DNA from: Calamus simplicifolius
Lineage: Eukaryota > Streptophyta > Magnoliopsida > Arecales > Arecaceae
DNA: 64,000 nt
Assembly (NCBI GenBank): GCA_900491605.1
Contig: UESW01004374.1
Coordinates: forward strand, 622,825-686,824
Direction of reading: 5' to 3'
Of the stretch, positions 34,524-45,889 are shown piece by piece; positions within the stretch are counted from its first letter, which is position 1, and each line of letters begins with the position of its first letter. The notes beneath the pieces are model-generated. The model worked only from the letters and a program-made list of their open reading frames with translations. It was not told the DNA's origin and did not search any database. The translations under genes and the position numbers were made by a program.

Positions 34524-36094
34524 AATGGTTTGGTATTGATCTAATTTATTGCATGTAAATTAATGCTCCTATTAATTGTGTAATCAAGGCTAAAACAAAT
34601 CACAGGTTCACAGATGGATTGAAAATCTAAATTACCCATTCAACGAGGTATTCTGTGACATATTGCCGTGATAATTTAAATTGATCTTTGGCTTCAAAAC
34701 ACTGATTGCACACACTCTCAAAATATGTTTTATATTTGATACATATTGATGTTGTATAAAAACATGATATTTGCATGTTTAGTATAAAACATAGATATGA
34801 TATATGATGGCATGATGTCTATGTTATGAAACATACAAATTTATGAGAGTCTAATTTGAATGTCAAATGTTAATTCATAATCTCTTTAGATATGATCTAA
34901 ATATAGGAATTATGAGTAGTAACATAATACATGTGATGCTTGATTGAAATATATGATATGTAAACATGAAATATATTTAATCCTTTGGGTTAGCTAAATT
35001 GGGTCCATAAAGGGTTAGACCCTAAGGTTTAAATCAACTGGACTATAAGAGTATTTGATCAAATCTAATTAGATTAGGTTAAGAATGCTCTAAATCAAAC
35101 AATAGTTGTAGTTGATCATGTCCTTCTATTTGATTAAACCAAATGGAAGTAGATTAGGCTCCGTGGTTGAGCATGAATCTCTTAGATGGTCAAATCAGAA
35201 TTGGTTAACCATATGATGTCAAGGTGAGTTGGCAAGTTGCTCTAAATCAACGATCGAATGGTTTTTAATTGGGAGCTATTCGTATTGATGCGTCTTTAAC
35301 GAGTTAATGGCATATCCCTCCCATCGATCTCACTCACCTGGTCAATGTGGTGAACCATTTATAATTCAGATCATTTACCTGATTCGGATTGACCCATGCC
35401 TGTAAGAAAATCAGTCTGACTGATTTAGGTGCCACTTAACCTGACTTAATTTGTTTCATTCTATCGATTTCATAGATTCAGTGGGAGAACTTGATTAGTC
35501 AATTTATCTACAGATTATTAAATCCTCTAAAATTATTAGGTCCTTAAAATGAAATATTATATGATAACTAAATCATAGCCTCCCATTAAGGTGGGTGATA
35601 ATGAGTCCGATGTCTTGATAATCATTGGAGGCACTCCATGCCTGGTGCTTGTCAACCATCAGAATTACCATTCATTATATGATAAGTCAGCGTAACTATT
35701 ACATAGACAGTCAGGTGAGCCGAGCTTCACTCGGGCTTGGTTGTCTATTGATAGGTTACACTGATTATATCATTTAATGGTTGGACCTAACCAGAACTTT
35801 CAGTGGAGGCACTTCATGCCTGCTGAAGAGGTATATGGGGAAAACTGAACACTAAGAATTATTTAGGAAACAATTGGTTTTGAACCTGCTCTTAGATGCA
35901 TATGGGTTAGCCAAGCTTCACTTGGGCCTGTATGTAGTTTATGTAAATCTTAGTGCCTGCTAAAGAATTAAGAATAATTCTTTGAATTGGGATAGAGGCT
36001 GCCAATTTGAACAAAATAGTAGGAAAATCTTTAGACTAAAGTCCAAGTCTTTAGACTGAATCAATTTATATACTAATAAACTTTAGTTTTTCTT

Positions 36095-36960
36095 ATGCAA
36101 AACATGGCCACTAATTTATCATTAAGGTCCCTATTGGATAGTGACAAGTTGAATGGTTCCAATTTCAATAGCTGGTTCAGAAAACTTAAGATCGTCCTTG
36201 AGCATGAGAGGATTCTATATATTCTAAATAATCCTGCACCAAAGATACCTGATGCAAACACCCAAAGTTCTGAAAGAGACACTTATCAGAAGTGGCTCAA
36301 TGATAGAACTAGCGTGCGTTGTATCATGCTAGCAGCAATGAACGATGAATTCGGTCGTCGGTTCGAGAATGCTTAGCCAGAAGAAATCATTCAAGCGTTG
36401 AATGAATCTTTCGGCACACCCGACGATGTTGAAAGGCACAAGACTAGTTGTGCTATTTTCAATGCTTGAATGAGGGATGGATCTCCTGTCACTGATCATG
36501 TACATGATCGAGAAGATAGAACTCCTAAGCAAGCTCGGCTTTCCTTTACATGAGCAGTTGGGAAAAGATGCGATCCTGAATTCCTTGCCTCCATCCTTCG
36601 ACCTTTCCTTACTCATTTTCAAATGACAAAGCCTGCAGTCAACTACCATGGTTTGTTGGGGTTGTTACAGAACTTTGAGAAGGATAACCAGCTCTCTAAG
36701 GGTTTAGTTAATATGGTTGAAGGATCTAAGGTAGGGTGTAAACCCTTTGGGAAAGGGAAGAAGAAAAGAATAATAAAAAGGGGCAACATGCTAGGACATC
36801 TATAAGGGGTCAGATGCAGAAGAAGAAAGTTATAAAAGTCAAGCTGAATGCTTTCACTGCAAGATGCAAGGGCACTAGAAGAGGAACTGTCCTCTTTACA
36901 TTACCACACTTGATCAAAAAAGGCCAAGGAAGAAAAAGGATCAAGATGTTGCTCAACAAG
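36095..36960 (+). pseudogene. Copia B gag
   Basis: An ATG at 36095 (or 36104) opens MATNLSLRSLLDSDKLNGSN, with NFNSWFRKLKIVLEHERILY next, the N-terminal part of Copia gag. Stops at 36374-36376 and near 36468, and a frameshift near 36500, follow. A CCHC knuckle (CFHCKMQGH...NCP, about 36847-36893) survives, with a stop where Trp is usual. The particle protein can no longer be made whole. Confidence 0.8.
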
Positions 36961-36984
36961 GTATTTATATGATAACACCTTGTA

Positions 36985-39900
36985 ATTTTTCTGTATATGA
37001 TAATCAGACCTGGGTATTGGATACTGGGAGTCCTTTTAACATTTGCAATTCATTGCAGGGACTACAGGTCACCAGAAGATTTGAGGACAATGAAAGATTC
37101 CTTAATGTCGGCGATGGAAGATTAGTTCCAGTTCTGGCATTAGGAGTTCTTGAAATGTTTTCAATAGAAATGTCATTATACTAAATGATTATCATTTTTG
37201 CCCAACGCGTTGATTTCTATAGGCCTTCTGGCCAAAAGTCATTATGAAATTTCAATAAAGAATGTTACTTTGAATATCATTATGATTGGAGTCACTGTAA
37301 TGACTGGCATTTATCTAATGGCATTTATATATTATCACAGCTGTGAATGTAGTGTACAATTCAAGTAAGCGCCTAGAACAACTGATGTCACAGACATTTA
37401 TCTTTGGCACCATCGGCTGGGTCATATCAATAAGAATAGATTAAACAGGTTAACTCAGGAGTGCATCCTTCGAGTTGATGATTGTGAATAATTAACTACC
37501 TGTGAATCATGTCTTCTTGGTAAAATGACCAAGTCATCTTTTACTGAAAAGGTGAAAGAGCCAAAGAGCTATGAGTCTAGTACATACTGATGTATGTGGA
37601 CCAATGAGCACTTGTGCCAAAGGTGGATATTACTACTTCATTACTTTTACAGACGACCTTTCTAAGTTTGGTTATGTCTATCTTATGAGACGTAAATCTG
37701 AGTCGTTTGAAATGTTCAAACTATATCATAAAGAAGTAGAAAAACAAACAGAAAATGTATTAAGACCCTTCGATCAGATCGAGAAGGCGAATACCTTTCC
37801 AATGAATTTGTGACATATTTAAGAGAGAATGGGATTCTCTCCCAATGGACTCCTCCTAACAACACAGCATAATGGTGTGTCGGAAAGAAGGAATCGAACT
37901 CTGTTAGACATGGTTCGGTCCATGATGGGTTTTGTGAGCTTGCCAATATCATTTTGGGGATACGCATTAGAATCAGCTTGTCATATTCTTAATAAGGTTC
38001 CAAGTAAGTCTGTTTCTAAAACTCCACATGAGATGTGGTATGGACATAAACTGGTTATTACCTACCTGAGAGTCTGGGGGTGTCCGGCTTATGTGAAACG
38101 TGCAAAATCAGACAAACTTGAACCCAAATCTGATAAATATTTTTTTATCAGCTATCCGAAAGAGACCAAAGGATATTACTTCTACAATACTGAAGAACAA
38201 AAGTTGTTCATTAGTAATAGCAGTTTTTCTTGAAAAGGAGTTCCTTAGTGAAGGAACAAATAGCTCTAATGTTGAACTTGAGGAAGTTCATCATGTAGAA
38301 GGAACAACACAAACCAGTGAACCCTTAGAATCTGAGTTGATTAGATCAAACTCAAAACCCATTTTAGATACACCATTAAGGCGATCTGGTAGAGTACCAC
38401 ATCAACCAGACAGATACTTAGGTTTCTTGGTCCAGAATGATGATCCTGTTGAACTCGATGAGAACAACGAGGATCCGATCACCTATATGGATGCTATGCA
38501 AAGGACTGACTCTAATAAATGGCTTGAGGCCATGAAATCCGAACTTGACTCCATGAAGGACAATAATGTGTGGACATTAGTTGACCCACCCGAAGGGATA
38601 AAACCCATAGGGTGTAAGTGGGTTTTCAAGAGGAAAAGAGGTGCAGACGGAAAGGTTGAGACCTATAAAGCACGTCTGGTTGCTAAGGGGTATCATCAAG
38701 GTTAGGTATTGACTATGACGAAATGTTTTCTCCTGTGGCAATGCTAAAATCCATTCGGATTATGCTAGCTATAGCAGCACACTTCGATTATGAGATTTGG
38801 CAGATGGATGTTAAAACCGCTTTTCTAAATGGTGATTTGGAAGAATAGGTGTATATGATACAGCCTGAAGGTTTTATATCTGAAGATGAGTCTAAAGTGT
38901 GCAGGCTATAGAAGTCCATTTATGGACTTAAGCAAGCATCTAAGAGTTGGAACATACGATTTGATAAAGTGATCAAATCTTATGGCTTTATTAAAAATAA
39001 AGAAGAACCTTGCATTTATAAATGGGCTAACGATTCGTTATTATATTTCTTGTATTATATGTGGATGATATTCTCTTAATCGGGAATGATATCCCTGTAT
39101 TACAAGGAATAAAGACATGGTTATCATCATAATTCTCTATGAAAGATCTGGGAGAAGCATCATACATCACAGGGATGAAGATCTATAGATATAGATCTAA
39201 GAGGATGCTTGGTTTATCCCAATCTACGTGCATTGACACAGTGCTAAAGGTTTAGCATGAGAATTCCAAGAAAGGCTATCTTTCGATAGGCCATGGAATT
39301 CATCTTTCTAAGAAGGATTGTCCGACAACTCCTAATGAAAGAGAACGTATGAGTCGAATTCCATATGCTTCGGCAGTGGGATCGATTATGTACACCATGA
39401 CATGTACAAGACCAGATGTGGCATACTCACTAGGAGTAGTGAGTAGATACCAATCTAATCCAGGAGAAAACACTGGCAAGTTGTTAAGACAATCCTTAAG
39501 TATTTGAGAAATACTAAGGACCAGTGGTTGTCTATAGAGAGTCTAATTTGAAACTTGTTGGATATACTGATTCCAGTTTCAATCAGATCATGATGATAGC
39601 AAAAGTGTATCGGGTTTTGTGTTTATCCTGAATGGTGGAGCTATTGCTGAAAAAGTTCCAAGCAACATACAGTGGCAGATTTGGTGGCTAGGCAGAGTAC
39701 ATCGCTACATCAGATGCTACGAAAGAAGCTGTGTGGCTATGAAAGTTCATCTCCGAGCTTGGAGTGATACCTTCATAGATGGACCAGTCCTGTTGTACAG
39801 TGACAGCACTGGTGCCATAGCTCAAGCAAAGGAACCACGAGCACATCAGCGCACCAAGCACATACTGCGCCGGTTTCATCTTATTCGAGAGATTATAGAC

Positions 39901-40010
39901 CGAGGTGACATAAATCTTCAGAAGATTGATGGAAAGGAAAACCTAGGTGACCCATTTACTAAAGCACTCAGCATCAAGGAGTTGACAACTATAAGTTGAA
40001 GATGGGTATT
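36985..40010 (+). pseudogene. Copia B pol: protease, integrase, RT, RNase H
   Basis: Protease has WVLDTGSPFNICNS (about 37013). The zinc-binding integrase domain has LWHHRLGH (about 37405) and CESCLLGKMTKSSF (about 37503-37545). The core has HTDVCGPM, FITFTDDLSKFGYVYLM and QHNGVSERRNRTLLDMV (about 37863). RT has GCKWVFKRKRGADGK (about 38610), DYEIWQMDVKTAFLNGDLEE and SIYGLKQAS, with YVDDI near 39059. RNase H keeps YSDSTGAIAQAKE and HILRRFHLIREIIDRG, ending near 39995. Three in-frame stops (38846, 38909, 39130) sit where Gln is usual and recur at the same codons in Copia A, as does a one-base loss in integrase near 37753. Confidence 0.9.
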
Positions 40011-40032
40011 AGATACTGTAATGAGTGGCTTT

Positions 40033-40048
40033 AGGCTGAGTGGGAGTT
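40033..40048 (+). other. Copia B polypurine tract region
   Basis: The purine-rich AGGCTGAGTGGGAGTT precedes the 3' LTR; Copia A has the same region at 11622-11637. Confidence 0.55.
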
Positions 40049-42086
40049 TGTTGGGAATTGTATCCTAAAGCCAATCATTTGATGATTGTGCTAATGTAAA
40101 TTGTATATAAATTGATATATTAATAAAAGTTATTTGGCAGTTTATTCATTACAAGAACATCTTCTTAATACTCCTGATGGTAATGAAGCCCTTAGGATCT
40201 TCCTTCACGATAAAGGTCCTCAAAAGGTTCGCGACCATATGATATACTATGACAGGGCCATAGTACTATCAATTATAGGACGTTGTATATCATATTTGTT
40301 GGTTGTCCTCTTAACCAAGGAGTGTAGAGACACTGGTATGACATACAGGTGAAAGTGTAGGAGTACATTTCACCGAACGTGACTCATTTTTGGATACTCT
40401 ACTGTCAAGAGTTAATCCGAGAAGATATAGGTATAAGTATCCTTCAGACCTGAAGATCACAACTAGTGGCTTACAAATAACTCATTGTACTTAGGTGCCG
40501 GACCACTGATTTCTAATCCAGCTACGAAAGGTTACTGGGTGCAGTCAAGTACTTGTGGTAGTCGGTTGTGGATCAAGATGGAATATGACCTATCCCGTTA
40601 AAAGGAGAAATGCTTGTGTTTCAATTTAGCAAGACCTTGGCCAAGGCATTTTATGTGAAAGTCACATGATCACTAAAATTGAAATCACTTTATGGATTTG
40701 CTATTTAGAGTTGACAGGCTCTTAAGCCATCCATAGCATTTGTGGTCAAGAGGATGAATTATATGGTAACTGTTTCTTAGGGTTCTTGGAGTTTGCTCGG
40801 CAACTCTTCGACCTATTCGGACGTCGGGTTCCATTGCTAGATGGACACATCGATTAGTATAGAAAGTTGTTTCTATGCTACCGGCTTAGGTTCGAACCTA
40901 GAGAGTCACACGCATAGAAGTTTCCTAGGATGATATGTTTGCTGATCAACGATTGAGAATCGTATATGATTTAATTAATCAATTTGATTGATTGAATTAT
41001 CTCAATTGGGTTAAGTACAATTGAATAAGATTCAATTTGGTTTAAGTCTATTAGAAGGACTAGTCAATTTCAAATATTGATTTAAAATTAGACTTGCTTT
41101 GGATTTAAATAGATTCAGGACTAGCCAAATTTGATTTGGGCTAGGACCATGATCTATGTGGGTTCAGTCCAATAAATTCAGATTAGCTTAAACCAAAAAC
41201 TAAACCCAAACCTCTTACATAAGTCTAAGAGATTAAATTCACATATAGAATTTAATGTCTTGCATTAATCTTCTCCAAACAATTCCGTCGGAATTCTAAA
41301 GTGTTAGAATTTATATGGAATAAATGCGCCTCTTTGTATTAACCAAGCGCTGCGGTTCGACGACTCTTTGGTTTTTACCGAACGTCGGAATTAATCAAGC
41401 GCTACGGTTCGACGACTCTTTGGTTTTTTACCGAACGTCGGAATTAACCAAGCGCTATGGTTCGGCATCTCTTTGGTTTTCGCCAAGCGGTGGAATTCTA
41501 AATGTTAGAATTTAATGGGCTGGCTAAAAAGAGACTATAAATAGAGGACATCCCTTACCATATTACACAGAAGAGAAAAACAACACACGATATGTCGTGA
41601 ATTGATTTTCTAAAGAATTAGAATAGAAAATCCTGATGATTCTGGTGCTAACGGAAGTGTGGAGGATCCTAGAAGAAGAATTCAAGTGGGAGGATTCAAG
41701 ATCAGCAAAGTCATTTTCCGCGAGCTAGCACTACCGGAAATCCGATCATTCGGGGCTTCGCGTGGATGATACTAGAGGCTGGACGATTGAACGGCTGCAG
41801 AGCATAAAAGGATTTACCAATTGCCTTTAAGGTAAGTGATATGATATCCCTAGATCTTAAGGCATGCTTCAAGATAAGAAGTATGACTTCTTGCCTTGAA
41901 GATCAAAACATGATCTTGATAGTTATATTTATATGCATATTTTGGATCAATCGATCCTATATACAAGGCAAAGATATAATCTTGATGCATGTTAGATAGA
42001 TTAGTATGTAATCTTTAAATTTACGCATTGATAATTGTTATCAATTTTTTAAAACATGCATGCCTCGAAGATTGTTTCTCCCTTCA
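40049..42086 (+). repeat. Copia B 3' LTR
   Basis: Starts TGTTGGGAATTG, ends TCTCCCTTCA, 2038 bases, with only scattered differences from the 5' LTR. TATA box at about 41534-41543, after tandem units at 41330-41500. Confidence 0.9.
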
Positions 42087-42209
42087 ATCACATCTCGATC
42101 ACTTATTTGAAAACAAGAATGTGTCTCAGAAGAAAGTTTCATAGGCTTAAGTATCAAAAGTGATCTCATCCTCTCCGATCCTTAAAATAAGTTTTCCTTG
42201 CTAGACATC
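42087..42209 (-). pseudogene. Element E protease middle part
   Basis: This 123-base island between Copia B and Gypsy C reads on the minus strand as the direct continuation of the protease at 55664-55902: after LIDV and a stop come QGKLILRIGEDEITFD. Its two ends are the TSD copies of C (ACATC) and B (ATCAC). Confidence 0.75.
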
Positions 42210-42265
42210 TAATGTGACTGGTGCAGCCACAAGGGCAATTTTGGTAAAACCAAAACATTAGTGCG

Positions 42266-43480
42266 CCCGATGTCTCCAAGCCTGCTGAGTCAGCCCCGAC
42301 CATTCCTGGTCGGCCCTTCTTGGCCCCGGCATCTTCAGTCCACCGAGCCAGCCCCGACCATTCCTGGTCGGTCCTTCTTAGCCCCGGCATCTCCAGTCCG
42401 CCGAGCTAGCCTCGACCATTCCTGGTGGCCCTTCTTGGCCCCGGCATCTCCAGGCATGCCGAGTCGGCCCCGACCATTCCTGGTCAGCCCTTCTCGGCCC
42501 CGGCATCTCCAAGCCCGCTGAGTCAGCCCCGACCATTCCTGGTCGGCCCTTCTCGGCCCCGGCGTCCCCAGGCCCACCGAGTCAGCCTCGACCATTCTGG
42601 TCGGCCCTTCTCGGCCCCGGCGTCCCCAAGCCTGCCGAGTCGGCCTTGACCATTCCTGGTCGGCCCTTCTTGGCCTTGGTGTCTCCAAGCCCGCCGAGTC
42701 AGCCCCGACCATTCCTGATCGGCCCTTCTCGCCCCTGGCATCTCCAAGCCCGCCGAATCGGCCTCGACCATTCCTGGTCGGCCCCGGCGTCTCCAAGCAC
42801 TCCGAGTTGGCCCTGACCATTCTTGGTCGGCCCTTTTCAGCCCCAGCATCTCCAAGCCTGCCGAGTCGGCCCCGACCATTCTTGGTCGGCCCCGTTCGGC
42901 CTCGACATCTCCAAGCCCGCCGAGTCGGCCCCGACCATTCCTGGTCGGCCCTTCTCGGCCCCGGCATCTCCAAGCCCGCTGAGTCGGCCCCGACCATTCC
43001 TGGTCGACCCTTCTCGGCCCCGACGTCTCCAACCCTGCCGAGTCGGCCCCAACAATTCATGGTCGGCCCTTCTCGGCCCCGGCATCTCCAAGCCTGCCGA
43101 ATCAGCCATGACCATTCCTGGTCGGCCCCGTTCGGCCTCGGCGTCTCCAATTTCGCCGATTCGGCCCCAACCATTCCTGGTCGGCCCTTCTTGGCCCCGG
43201 GGTCTCCAAAGCCTACCGAGTCGGCCCCGACCATTCCTGGTCGGCCCCGTTCGGTCTTGGCATCTCCAAACCCGCCGAATCGGCCCCGACCATTCCTGGT
43301 CAGCCCTTCTCGGCTCCGGTGTCTCCAAGCCTGCCGAGTCGGCCCCACCATTCCTGGTCGGCCCTTCTCGGCCCCGACGTCTCCAAGCCTGCCGAGTCCC
43401 CCGACCGTTCCTGGTCGGCCCCGTTCGCCCCGGCATCTCCAAGCCCACCGAGCCAGCCCTGACCATTCCTGGTCGGCCTG
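42266..43480 (+). repeat. ~59-bp minisatellite in Gypsy C 5' LTR
   Basis: About 20 copies of a unit containing CTCCAAGCCTGCCGAGTCGG, then CCCCGACCATTCCTGGTCGG and CCCTTCTCGGCCCCGGCAT. Each unit has the perfect 7-base hairpin CCGACCA-TTCC-TGGTCGG. Some units lack the CTTCTCGGCCC part. Long open frames on both strands are artefacts of the array. Confidence 0.9.
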
Positions 43481-43834
43481 CCCGGCACTTCCTAGTCGGC
43501 GAGGCTGGCCCCGGCCATCCCTGGCCGACCCAACTAAGCCTCAGCTCCCTCGGGAGAGTCGAGACTTCCCGGTCTCCTCCAAATCTGCCCCAACACAGCC
43601 CTGGTAGCTCAGGACGCTACCTCTCTGACCCGCACCGCCTGATAACGCCAGATCCAACTACCCACTGGCCACGCTGCTGATGGGACTGGACCCAACCACC
43701 CAATAGCCCCACTAGCTGATGGGACTTAGCCCACCAACCGCCGTTTTCCCTCTCCGATGGGACAGGACCCACCAACCAGCCCAGGTTCACACAACTCCCA
43801 AGAACTCATGGACATTCCCTTTTCACAAAATCCC

Positions 43835-43866
43835 ACGTGATCATGCAGATGTCAACCCCTATAAAG
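43835..43866 (+). promoter_or_regulatory. G-box and TATA box in Gypsy C 5' LTR
   Basis: CCACGTGATC followed about 20 bases later by CCCTATAAAGAGG. The same pair is at 55344-55380 in the 3' LTR. CACGTG is the core of bZIP/bHLH-binding G-box/ABRE sites in plants, so stress- or light-linked expression is possible; this is inference. Confidence 0.5.
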
Positions 43867-44147
43867 AGGTGAATCCATTCAGTAATCAGGTATGAGCGAT
43901 AACCCTAAGAAATCGCTATCCTAACACCTAGAGAGGAATCCCTCCTCCCCGGGAACACCTTTTTCATCTGAAAAGAGCTCATTCGAGCTCCTCTCTGCTG
44001 TGACCTCGATTGCTGACTTAAGCATCGGAGGGTCCCACCGGAGAATCCCTCCGGTCTGGGATTTTTGCAGGAAACTCAGTGAAGCAAAGATCCTCCGATC
44101 AATCTGCTTTCTCATCCCAATTCAGGATCAGTGATCAGGCATTATCA

Positions 44148-44166
44148 GATTGGCGCGCAGGTAGGG
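44148..44166 (+). other. Gypsy C primer-binding-site region
   Basis: GATTGGCGCGCAGGTAGGG follows the LTR directly and matches the sites of F and H in its first bases. Confidence 0.6.
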
Positions 44167-44256
44167 GGGCGCAGTGCAGGACGCAGCAGGTATCTCAGGG
44201 CCTCCCTGTGCTACATCTCGCCGAACTCTACTCCCCCCTCTTTTCTTCTTGAAGCC

Positions 44257-45720
44257 ATGGTGGTAACACGAGCTCAGGACGCTTCCGTTAGCTGTCCAGC
44301 GGGGCTTCCCCTGCCAGTTAGGCAGCAGGAGGCCAATCCCCCTGCTACCGATCCTTCGTCACCTGCCCACCGCCAGATGCAGCTATTCGACTGCGGAGCA
44401 ACTACCGACCCTCTCCCAACAAGTCCAAGCTCTCACCGCTATGGTCCACGGGCTCCAGCAGCAGCAGTCCATGGCCACCCAGCACCAGATCGCTCCCCCA
44501 CCAGTCAGCAGTCGGCGAGGGGAGGCTCTCCTCGGGGGAGGCGGTCGGTGGGAGGCCGATCGTCACCCAGCTTCCCCTAGGAAGCCTCGCGCGAGCCCCC
44601 AAGCGGCCACGGTCTCCCGATCGTGGCCCCACCAAACTTCCTCCCGAGCCACATTATCAGGAGGAGCCAAAGCGGAAGTCCCGACTCCCGCGTCTTTCTC
44701 CTTCTCTTTCTTCCTCTTCTTCTTCCTCCGAACCATCCCGGAGGGCCTCGGCAATCAGCCGCCAGGCGGAGGAACGCCTGGATGAGTACAATAGGCGACT
44801 AGATGAACTCGCCAAGAAAATCAATCACCAACGGAGGAAGAGTTTGACACCCATCCTCCTTACACCGCCGGATATTGGAGGAGCTGTTCCCTCCCGATTC
44901 CTTTCCCCCAGGTAGATCCGTACGATGGTACGACAGATCCTCTCGACCATCTCGAGAGCTATAAAGCAATGATGCAAGTCCAAGGCGCTTCGGATGCCCT
45001 TTTCTGTAAGGCCTTCCCTGCCACTCTACGGAAGGCCGCTCGCGCGTGGCACATGCGCCTACGCCCTCACAGCATCGACTCCTTCCGAGAGCTGGAGAAG
45101 GCCTTTCTGGCACATTTCGATGCCTACCGGCGATCCCAAGGGTAGCGGACATCCTCTTCTCCGTGCCAGAAGGAGGGGGAGTCGCTGCGGGACTTTGTGT
45201 CCCAGTTCAAGGCTGCCGCCCTCGAAGTCTACCATCTCGACGATGCGGTAGCAACATTGGCACTGAAGTGGGGACTCCTCTCATCCCGCTTCACCTTCTC
45301 CTTGGACAAAAAACCCTCGAGCTCTTACTTCGACCTCCTCCTTCGGGCTCAAAAGTACATTCATGCGGATGAGACTGACTTCACCCGAGAATCTTCAAGG
45401 AGCTCCAGTCACAAGCCCGCTCGCCCTGAGCCAGTGGACCCCCTCGACACCGGTGATCTACCCGCCTCGCCGACCCGACAACAGGCGCCGGAGCCCTGTC
45501 CCCGACGAGAGCAAGCTCACGCCTCTTCTCGCCCCTCGATCCCACATCCTAATGGAGATCAAGGGTGAGCCTTACCTCCAGTGCCCTCTCCCCATGAAGA
45601 AAGGTCCTCCCCGCGACAAAAGCGTTACTGCCGATTCCACGGGATTATGGCCATGACACTGACAGCTGCTACAGCTTGAAACGGGCCATCGAGGAGCTCA
45701 TTCAGTGGGCTACCTCGGCA
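44257..45720 (+). pseudogene. Gypsy C gag
   Basis: The ATG at 44257 (MVVTRAQDASVSCPAGLPLP) fits the leader length seen in H. The capsid-like part has VDPYDGTTDPLDHLESYKA (about 44911), AFPATLRKAARAWHMRL and GESLRDFVSQFKAAALEVYH (about 45179). A C-x2-H finger region (YCRFHGI, about 45628) and the linker AIEELIQWATSA follow. Frameshifts near 44590, 44860, 45140, 45410 and 45650 break the frame. It is the particle protein of the element. Confidence 0.8.
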
Positions 45721-45889
45721 AGTATGTTCAGAAGACGCCGCTACTGTCGACCCTCATGGGACCTCCACCTGTTCAAGCCGCGGTCGACAATGCCCCCACG
45801 GAGCGGACGGTGGGAATGGTGTCTTGGGGATCAACCTCTGCATCTAAGCGGCCGAGGGGGGAGGAGGCGCCGAACAATGTAATTCCTGG

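Larger units (their letters stand above)
32481..42086 (+). mobile_element. Copia B: full-length Copia element in element E protease
   Basis: Two near-identical LTRs of about 2.03 kb flank gag, protease, integrase, RT and RNase H in Copia order. The target duplication is ATCAC (32476-32480 and 42087-42091). A primer site, a 1.57-kb leader and a polypurine tract are present. All coding parts carry stops or frameshifts, so it is not autonomous now. It is the same family as Copia A. Confidence 0.9.
42210..44147 (+). repeat. Gypsy C 5' LTR
   Basis: Starts TAATGTGACTGGTG (second base changed from the TG expected) and ends GGCATTATCA. About 20 units of a 59-bp minisatellite fill 42266-43480. A further 270 bases (about 43480-43750) have no counterpart in the 3' LTR. 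A G-box (CACGTG, 43835-43840) precedes the TATA box (TATAAAG, about 43860). Confidence 0.85.

Noticed and set aside
42261..43680. Open frames of up to 338 codons over the C 5' LTR minisatellite
   Set aside because: Both strands and several frames are open at once because the 59-bp unit lacks stops; no domain. The same applies to 54399-55406.
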